A DNA stretch of 64,000 bases from Bacteroidales bacterium (GTDB lineage: Bacteria > Bacteroidota > Bacteroidia > Bacteroidales > UBA932). The notes beneath the pieces were generated by a model. The model searched no databases. It had not been told where the DNA came from and saw only the letters and a list, made by a program, of their open reading frames with translations. The stretch is taken from contig JAEEVC010000015.1 in assembly GCA_016287075.1 (NCBI GenBank), forward strand, positions 1-64,000, written 5' to 3'. Below, piece by piece: positions 58,022-64,000 of this stretch. The position numbers were made by a program, and so were the translations under genes. How positions within the stretch are numbered: the first letter of the stretch is position 1; every line of letters begins with the position of its first letter.

Positions 58022-60514
58022 ATGAAAAAGGTATTGTTCTTCGCGGCCCTCGCCGCCTGCCTCTTCACTGCATGCCAGAAAGAGATGAACGCTCCCGCCG
58101 GGACGACCCTCACGGCGAGCATCCTCCAGACCCGTACTTCCCTCCAGAGCGACATGAAGGTCTTCTGGAGCGCCGGGGACCAGATCTATGTCAACGGACA
58201 GGTTTCCAAGCCCGTCACCGCTGCCGGCGCTTCCGCCAGCTTCCAGTTCGACGCGGCCCTCGCGGCCCCGTTCAAGGCCGTCTACCCGGCCGCCTTCACC
58301 CAGGACGGCCTCAGCCTCACCCTCCCGGCCGAACAGGCTGCCGCCGACGGCACCTTTGCCGATGGCGTCGCCCCGATGCTTGCTTCCACAGAGAGCGGCA
58401 ACACCCTGCAATTCAAGCATGTAGCTGCCTACATCCGCGTCCCCGTCAAGAGCGCCAAGACCATTACGAGCGTCACCTTCAGCGGCAATGAAGGGGAACA
58501 GGTTTGCGGCAGTTTCGGAATCAACTGGGATGAAGGATTCCTCATCGATACGGATGCAACCGAAGAGAACCAGTCCGTCAAGGTCCTTGTCGGCAAGAGC
58601 GCAGCGACCCTGGTCATCGCCGTCCCGGCCCGCACCTATTACAAAGGCTTCACGCTGAAGGCAGAAGATGCCGACGGCAAGGTCATGACCTATACCAAGG
58701 TCTCCGCGACCGAGCTCGTCGCCGGCCAGGTCAACACCCTCCCGGAGGTCGTCTTCGAGCCCGTTCCGGAAGGGGCCGGCTCCGGCACCGAGGCGGATCC
58801 GTACCTGATCAAGACGGCCGAGGACCTCGCAGCGATGTACACCAAGGTCGTCAAAGGCCAGATGACCTATTTCAAGATGGTGGACAACATCGACATGTCC
58901 TCCATCTCGGAATGGACGCCGGTCAACGTCGATTTCGCCAATGAGAACGGTGCGGAAGGCATCATGTTCGACGGCAACCACAAGGTGATCAGCAACTGGC
59001 ATTATGTCAACACCACCAGCAAGTATCCCGGATTCGTCGCCGTCCTGCACGGCGAAGTGAAGAACGTGGTCTTTGCGGACTGCGTCGTCGAGAACTCCGC
59101 CGGTTCCCCCTGCGGACTCGTCTGCGGATGGAACGGCGTCTCAAACGCATCGCTCCATGGCCATATCGAGGATGTCCACGCCGTGCGCTGCCAGGTCATC
59201 AGCACCCACAAGACCTCCAACGTCGGCGGTATCGCCGGCAGTGCGCACAACGCCGAATTCATCAACTGCACCTTCGACGGCCTCGTCGAACGCCGCTGCG
59301 AGGCGAACAGCAACGACACGGAGAAGAGCTCGTACAGACCGATCGGAGGCATTCTCGGACAGGTCGCACAGAAGGGCGACGACATGGTCAAGATGGAAGG
59401 CTGCTCGACAAGCGGCTCCCTGGAGAGCGGCAACGGCCGGGGTGTCGGCGGCCTGATCGGGACCTGCAACGGCAGCGCCGTCATCCACTTGAAGAACTGC
59501 CATTCCACCATGTACATCCATTCCAAGCACGACGTCATCGGCGGCCTGGTCGGTTACTGGGCAGGCGGCACCCTGGACCATTGCTGGTATGAAGGCATCG
59601 TCGTCAACGAAACGGCGACGAACAAGATCTCCTATATGGGCGGCCTCGTCGGTCACACGAACCTCGGCATCGTTTTCACGAACTGCCACTCCGCGGGCCG
59701 GATCGAAGGGCCCGGACAGATCGTCGGCGGCATCCTCGGCCAGAGCAACGCGGCCGCTACCGCCACGCCCGTCATCTTCAAGGAGTGCTGGAGCACCATG
59801 ACCCTCATCGCCGGCGGCAGCACCATCGGCGGCATCTGCGGCCGGGGCAGCGCGAACCAGCCGCTTACCATCGAGAACTGCTGGTACAGCGGCGAGATCG
59901 TCGGCGGGAAATCGACGGCCTATGTAGGCGGCATCCTGGGTGACGGCCCGAAGAATACGACCGTAACCAACTGCTGGACAGACGCCCAGATCGAATCCGG
60001 CTATGGCACGGGCGGTGTCTGCGGCCGTCTCTTCGGACGCCAGGGCAGCAGTGCCGATGTGAACGGCGACATGGAAACGGCCATGACCGGCTGCATCTAC
60101 TGGGGCCCCTCGCTGAGGACCAACACGGAAGGCGGCGAAAAGTGTTCCAACCACTACAGCAGCGGTGCCATGGTCGGCTTCGCCAGCCGTCCCACCACCT
60201 TCAAGGACAACTACCGTCCGGCCGTGCTTACTTTCGAGTACCAGCGCTATGCTCCGCTCAACACCCTCTTCGACCACGCGGACAGCAGCCCGGCGACCCC
60301 GCTCGTCCAGCCGTACAACTTCGGTGACGCGCCGATCACGCTTTCCGAGGCAGAAGGCGACATCGAGGACTTCAAGTACTATTCCCCGTACCACGGCAAA
60401 GCCGCTGCGGGAGATGCCACGGTCTCCTCGCTCGCCAAGGCCATCGGCTGGGATGAGTCGGTTTGGGATCTCTCCGGAGAAAAGCCCATGCTGAAGAACA
60501 CGCCCAAGGAGTAA
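58022..60514 (+). CDS. Lipoprotein: fimbrillin-like plus GLUG-like repeats (copy 2, tandem paralog)
   Basis: Near-identical signal peptide and C-terminus (ESVWDLSGEKPMLKNTPKE) to copy 1; diverged centre. Confidence 0.82.
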   Translation: MKKVLFFAALAACLFTACQKEMNAPAGTTLTASILQTRTSLQSDMKVFWSAGDQIYVNGQVSKPVTAAGASASFQFDAALAAPFKAVYPAAFTQDGLSLTLPAEQAAADGTFADGVAPMLASTESGNTLQFKHVAAYIRVPVKSAKTITSVTFSGNEGEQVCGSFGINWDEGFLIDTDATEENQSVKVLVGKSAATLVIAVPARTYYKGFTLKAEDADGKVMTYTKVSATELVAGQVNTLPEVVFEPVPEGAGSGTEADPYLIKTAEDLAAMYTKVVKGQMTYFKMVDNIDMSSISEWTPVNVDFANENGAEGIMFDGNHKVISNWHYVNTTSKYPGFVAVLHGEVKNVVFADCVVENSAGSPCGLVCGWNGVSNASLHGHIEDVHAVRCQVISTHKTSNVGGIAGSAHNAEFINCTFDGLVERRCEANSNDTEKSSYRPIGGILGQVAQKGDDMVKMEGCSTSGSLESGNGRGVGGLIGTCNGSAVIHLKNCHSTMYIHSKHDVIGGLVGYWAGGTLDHCWYEGIVVNETATNKISYMGGLVGHTNLGIVFTNCHSAGRIEGPGQIVGGILGQSNAAATATPVIFKECWSTMTLIAGGSTIGGICGRGSANQPLTIENCWYSGEIVGGKSTAYVGGILGDGPKNTTVTNCWTDAQIESGYGTGGVCGRLFGRQGSSADVNGDMETAMTGCIYWGPSLRTNTEGGEKCSNHYSSGAMVGFASRPTTFKDNYRPAVLTFEYQRYAPLNTLFDHADSSPATPLVQPYNFGDAPITLSEAEGDIEDFKYYSPYHGKAAAGDATVSSLAKAIGWDESVWDLSGEKPMLKNTPKE

Positions 60515-60554
60515 TTCCCGGGCAGCGTCCCTCGGACGCTCACCGTTCCATGAG

Positions 60555-60593
60555 AACCGTTCCGGACGAAAAATCCGGGACGGTTTTCTTTTT
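60555..60593 (+). terminator. Rho-independent terminator after lipoprotein copy 2
   Basis: aaCCGTTCCGGAcgaaaaaTCCGGGACGGttttcttttt. Confidence 0.85.
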
Positions 60594-60607
60594 TGAGAAA
60601 AAAGTCC

Positions 60608-60615
60608 TATCTTTG
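60608..60615 (+). promoter_or_regulatory. -7 element TATCTTTG upstream of tRNA
   Basis: TAnnTTTG match 11 nt upstream of the tRNA. Confidence 0.5.
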
Positions 60616-60626
60616 CAGTCCGATCC

Positions 60627-60698
60627 GCCTCTGTAGTTTAAAGGATAGAATAACGGATTCCGGTTCCGTTGGTCCCGGTTCGATTCCGAGCGGAGGTA
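60627..60698 (+). tRNA. tRNA-Arg (anticodon CCG)
   Basis: Acceptor GCCTCTG/CGGAGGT (two GU wobbles); D-arm GTTT..GAAT; anticodon arm ACGGA-TTCCGGT-TCCGT; T-arm CCCGG-TTCGATT-CCGAG with one mismatch; CCA not encoded. Confidence 0.85.
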
Positions 60699-60703
60699 CA
60701 CGG

Positions 60704-60735
60704 GAAGCCGGCTCAGCAGTGAGCCGGCTTCTTCT
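60704..60735 (+). terminator. Stem-loop terminator after the tRNA
   Basis: GAAGCCGGCTCA-GCAG-TGAGCCGGCTTC followed by ttctatta; 12-bp perfect stem. Confidence 0.7.
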
Positions 60736-60775
60736 ATTATATATACCCGCCTATATACCCCTACGCCCCCCCTTT

Positions 60776-60807
60776 TTTGGAAAGCCCGTTTTTTATGCCT
60801 AAATTTG
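60776..60807 (+). promoter_or_regulatory. Bacteroidetes promoter TTTG-N20-TAAATTTG
   Basis: TTTG at 60776-60779 and TAAATTTG at 60800-60807. Confidence 0.6.
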
Positions 60808-60853
60808 CGGCCGTTTTTTGCGTGGCGCCCACGCCGCGCACAAAGGATCGAAT

Positions 60854-60991
60854 ATGGAAGCAATGTATAAGAAACCTGAGGTCAGGACAACCATCCTGTT
60901 GATGGACAGGAACTTCTGCCTCAGCAATGTACCCGGAATCGGCGGAACGACCACCGATTACGAGGAAGACAACGAAAACCTGAACGGATAA
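60854..60991 (+). CDS. Short peptide P3 (45 aa), first cistron of lipoprotein unit 3
   Basis: MEAMYKKPEVRTTILLMDRNFCLSNVPGIGGTTTDYEEDNENLNG; stop overlaps the next start (TAATG). Confidence 0.72.
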   Translation: MEAMYKKPEVRTTILLMDRNFCLSNVPGIGGTTTDYEEDNENLNG

Positions 60992-61845
60992 TGAAAACGC
61001 TGCTGCACATCACCGGATGCCTCGCGGCCGTTTTCGCCGTTGCATCCTGCGCGAAAGAGGCCGCAGAGGCCGCTTCCGCCGCCGAAGGGACGCTTGTCCC
61101 CGTCACCATCCAGGCCTCCGTGCCTGCTGCCACCCGCACCGATCTGGACGGCACCACGCCCGTCTGGCTCGACGGAGACGCCATCGGCGTCTTCACCTCC
61201 GACGGGACGCTCTGCCCGCAGGCCTTCACGACCGATGACGACTACTCCGCTTCGGCGACCTTCTCCGGCATGAAGCCCGAATACTCCCGGCTCAGCATGG
61301 CCTTCTACCCCTATTCGGCCGATGCCGGGGTGGATGGGGACGTCCTGACGCTCAACCTCCCCCGCCAGCAGGGCGGGACGCCCGCCGACGCCGTCATGGT
61401 GTCGCTGGGAAATGAGCAGAACGGTTTCACGTTCGAGAATGTCTGCTGCCTGGTCAAGATGAACATCCCTTCGTCGCTTTCCGTCCGCCAGGTCGAGATT
61501 GTCCGGAACGACCAGGTCTCCGGCCCCTTCACGGTGGACACGAGCGACTCTCCCTTCCCGGTCGAAGGCCTTTCCGACCTGTCCGACCACCAGGACCGCC
61601 GCGCGTGGGTAAAGACCTCGTACAACCTCTCCGGGACCGTCTTCCTGTCGGTCCTTCCCTCTTCCAGCACCCGGCTGGAGATGGCCCTGACCAATGCCTC
61701 CGGCAAGGTCGGTTTCATCGCCACGGACTTCCGCACCGGGATTCCCTATGAAGCCGGCCGCATCAAGAACCTCGGGACGATTCCTGCGGGCACCGTTTTC
61801 CAGGACGCCGCCCTTGTCGCCAACCCCACCGCTACACAGTTATGA
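60991..61845 (+). CDS. Fimbrillin-like lipoprotein
   Basis: Lipobox AVASCAKE; TRTDLDGTTPVWLDGDAIGVFTSDGT...YPYSADAGVDGDVLTLNLPRQQ. Confidence 0.7.
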   Translation: MKTLLHITGCLAAVFAVASCAKEAAEAASAAEGTLVPVTIQASVPAATRTDLDGTTPVWLDGDAIGVFTSDGTLCPQAFTTDDDYSASATFSGMKPEYSRLSMAFYPYSADAGVDGDVLTLNLPRQQGGTPADAVMVSLGNEQNGFTFENVCCLVKMNIPSSLSVRQVEIVRNDQVSGPFTVDTSDSPFPVEGLSDLSDHQDRRAWVKTSYNLSGTVFLSVLPSSSTRLEMALTNASGKVGFIATDFRTGIPYEAGRIKNLGTIPAGTVFQDAALVANPTATQL

Positions 61846-63002
61846 TGATGAAAAGATTCTTCCTCCTTCTCGCAGCGGTCATCCTGTCTGCGCAGGCACA
61901 GGCCCAGAACGCGAACGAGCCGCAGGTCACCAACGGGGACTTTGAGCAATGGACCATCGACGGGGAGCACCTCCCGAACTATTTCAACTCCTTCCAGACG
62001 GCGGACGGCGACTATAAAAGCTATGGATATGACTCGGGTAACCGCCAGGTCGGCCGCTCCACGGATAAACGTCCCGGAAGCAAGGGAAACTACTCCTGCA
62101 AGATCTGGTCTCGGCGCTTCAGAGTCTTTCTGGTCGTCACAGTCACGGCCCAGGGCAACCTGACGACCGGCCGCGTCCATGCCGGTTCCACCAGCGCCGA
62201 GGCCCAGGGCAACCACAATTACTCCGACCGCGACGGCTACGTCACATTCGGCAATTTCAACAACCCCTGCGCCATGCCTTTCACCGGCCGGCCCGACTCG
62301 CTGGTTTTCTGGGCGAAATACACCCCGGACAACACCACCTCGCGTGCCAAGGTCTCCGCGGTTATCCACGACGATTATGATTACCAGGACTATTACGGCA
62401 ACCCGCTGACCGACGAGCATGTCGTATCGAAAGCCGTCAAAAACGATATCGCCACGACGAACGGCAAGTGGGTCCGCTTCTCCCTCCCGTTCGCAAAGGT
62501 CAAGAGCAACGACCCGCGGTACCTGCTCCTGAGCTTTGCCACCAACAACATTCCCGGCCAGGGCGGCGCGAACGACATCCTCCTGATCGACGACATCGAG
62601 ATGGTCTACAACCACAGCTACGACCTGACCGTCCCTTCCCAGGGCTGGGCGTCGATGTGCCTGGATTACAACGCGGTCGTCCCGACGGGAGCGACGGCCT
62701 ACTATGTCACCGGACTGGTGGCCGGCTATGCCCGGCTGACGGCGATTCCTGCGGGGAAAGTGATTCCTGCGAATACCGCCGTCATCGTCAAGTCCTCCCA
62801 GCAGAAGGTCACCTTCAAGAGCAGCAGCGCGACGCCGGTCAGTGTCAGCGGCAACATCCTCCGCGGCAGCCAGACCGCCACGTCCGTCTCCGGCCGCAAG
62901 TGCCTCGTCCTTTCACCGGCATCGACCCCGGAAAGGGCCGTATTCGGCCGCTATACGGGATCGACGCTCCAGGCCAAGAAGGCCTATATTCTTGAGAATT
63001 AG
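61842..63002 (+). CDS. Secreted PCMD-like (putative carbohydrate-metabolism domain) protein
   Basis: Signal peptide; VTNGDFEQWTIDGEHLPNYFNSF; DSLVFWAKYTPDNTTSRAKVSAVIHDDYDYQD; ILLIDDIEMVYN. Confidence 0.65.
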   Translation: MMMKRFFLLLAAVILSAQAQAQNANEPQVTNGDFEQWTIDGEHLPNYFNSFQTADGDYKSYGYDSGNRQVGRSTDKRPGSKGNYSCKIWSRRFRVFLVVTVTAQGNLTTGRVHAGSTSAEAQGNHNYSDRDGYVTFGNFNNPCAMPFTGRPDSLVFWAKYTPDNTTSRAKVSAVIHDDYDYQDYYGNPLTDEHVVSKAVKNDIATTNGKWVRFSLPFAKVKSNDPRYLLLSFATNNIPGQGGANDILLIDDIEMVYNHSYDLTVPSQGWASMCLDYNAVVPTGATAYYVTGLVAGYARLTAIPAGKVIPANTAVIVKSSQQKVTFKSSSATPVSVSGNILRGSQTATSVSGRKCLVLSPASTPERAVFGRYTGSTLQAKKAYILEN

Positions 63003-64000
63003 CTATTTCGCGTACTTGTACGTGTAAACCGGATCGATGCGGTAGAGGCCGGCGCCCTTGCGGCTGCCGAGGTAGAAATTGACGTAATAGTTCCCTGCCG
63101 CATAGAACATCGACTCGGACTCGAGGGTCAGCGGAATGGAAAGGATCCTGATGAATTTCCCCTCCCAGTCGTAGGTGACGAGGGCGTTGTCCTTGCTGCC
63201 GCTCATCGGGAAATAGACGTAGAAATCGTCGCTGCCCATGCCCTGGGCGGTATAACCGGTGTGGACATCCGTCCGGGACTTGCTCAGGGTGACGTTGAGG
63301 TCCCTGTCCGTGACATAGAAGGTCGAGCCGCCCTGGCTGATGGCATAGCCTCCCTTGAAGTCGTTGTAGGTAATGGCGCCGCTGCCGACCTTGATGGTGA
63401 TGTCCGGCTGGACGGCGAGGTTCTCCGCACTGACCGGGGTCAGGATCTTGCCTTCGGACTGGCCATGGGCGATGACGAGGCGCTTCTTCGCGGCGTCATA
63501 GGTCATGTCGTTGCAGTGGCCGGCATAGAAGGTGGCGGACTTGGCCACCTGGCTGAGGGTGGTCATGTCGTATTTGTACACGATGGACGAGGATTCGTCG
63601 GATGTACGGTTGACGAAATAGAAGAACTGCCCGTCGCTGGCGGCGCCCTGGGCGATCGTCATGTTGTTTTCGCCCGGACAGTTCATCACCAGGGTGGGGC
63701 GCAGCGTAAAGGTATAGCCCCGCTGGAGGAGCCGGGCGATCAGCTGCCCTTCGGCATAGGCCTCCTTGAACACGAGGGAACGCGGGATGGTCAGGGAATT
63801 CCCGGCGAGATAGGCATTGACTTTCAGGACCTTCTTCTGGAATTCATGGAGTGCGAGGGCGGTCCAGGTGTCATTGATGCCGGCGATGACCAGCTTCTCC
63901 CCGACCGGCTTGATGACGTATCCCTGCTTTCCGCCCAGTTCCTTGAGCGCTTCCGCCGTCTCGGGCCGTTCCGTCCGGCCGATGAGGATTTCCAGGGTCC
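63003..64000 (-). CDS. Secreted protein of unknown function, N-terminus beyond the right edge
   Basis: Same frame stays open past the listed Met at 63773 to 64000: ...ERPETAEALKELGGKQGYVIKPVGEKLVIAGINDTWTALALHEFQKKVL...; possible propeller-like C-terminal part. Confidence 0.6.
   Translation of the reverse strand, partial: TLEILIGRTERPETAEALKELGGKQGYVIKPVGEKLVIAGINDTWTALALHEFQKKVLKVNAYLAGNSLTIPRSLVFKEAYAEGQLIARLLQRGYTFTLRPTLVMNCPGENNMTIAQGAASDGQFFYFVNRTSDESSSIVYKYDMTTLSQVAKSATFYAGHCNDMTYDAAKKRLVIAHGQSEGKILTPVSAENLAVQPDITIKVGSGAITYNDFKGGYAISQGGSTFYVTDRDLNVTLSKSRTDVHTGYTAQGMGSDDFYVYFPMSGSKDNALVTYDWEGKFIRILSIPLTLESESMFYAAGNYYVNFYLGSRKGAGLYRIDPVYTYKYAK

Noticed and set aside
55168-58155. 995-aa minus-strand ORF across the duplicated lipoproteins
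   Set aside because: Antisense to two well-supported coding regions; translation is D/V/G-rich and motif-free.

Overview
The window looks like a Bacteroidales-type chromosome segment: GC-rich, TAnnTTTG promoters, Wza/Wzc/CpsB, fimbrillin/GLUG/FISUMP-type lipoproteins. From left to right:
(1) A partial coiled-coil lipoprotein and a transposase relic.
(2) An AT-richer accessory block with a minus-strand trio: MqsR-like toxin, HTH-Panacea (SocA/DUF4065) antitoxin, RelA/SpoT synthetase-domain protein.
(3) A UDP-galacturonate cassette: nucleotidyltransferase, galacturonokinase-like GHMP kinase, UDP-GlcA 4-epimerase.
(4) An internally deleted IS5-like transposase, then a Schlafen/AlbA_2 ATP-binding protein preceded by an 11-bp tandem array.
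(5) ugd, two repeat-rich intergenic arrays, an FAD/Fe-S oxidoreductase, a FISUMP-like lipoprotein and a two-subunit ABC exporter.
(6) A large surface-polysaccharide locus (about 19.4-41.5 kb): rfbA, fcl, gmd, WecG-like, WecA-like, GT4/GT2/GT10 transferases, two paralogous beta-helix proteins, Wzy, Wzx, rfbB/C/D, CpsB-like phosphatase, Wzc with a (Gly-Tyr)n tail, and Wza.
(7) rnhA-pdxA, then a peptide-export-like cassette (S26 peptidase, PqqD, NTP_transf_5, ABC transporter), recG, an S9 peptidase, a WYL regulator and a REC/PEP-synthase-like protein.
(8) Three transcription units that each begin with a short unlisted ORF (45-49 aa, FCxS/N motif) followed by a fimbrillin-like lipoprotein. Two of these form a tandem ~2.8-kb duplication. 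A tRNA-Arg(CCG) lies between units two and three.
The best candidates for undescribed biology are the short-peptide/lipoprotein units, possibly served by the PqqD/S26/ABC cassette, and the Panacea antitoxin flanked by two candidate toxins. All function calls are by eye from protein motifs; no database search was run.
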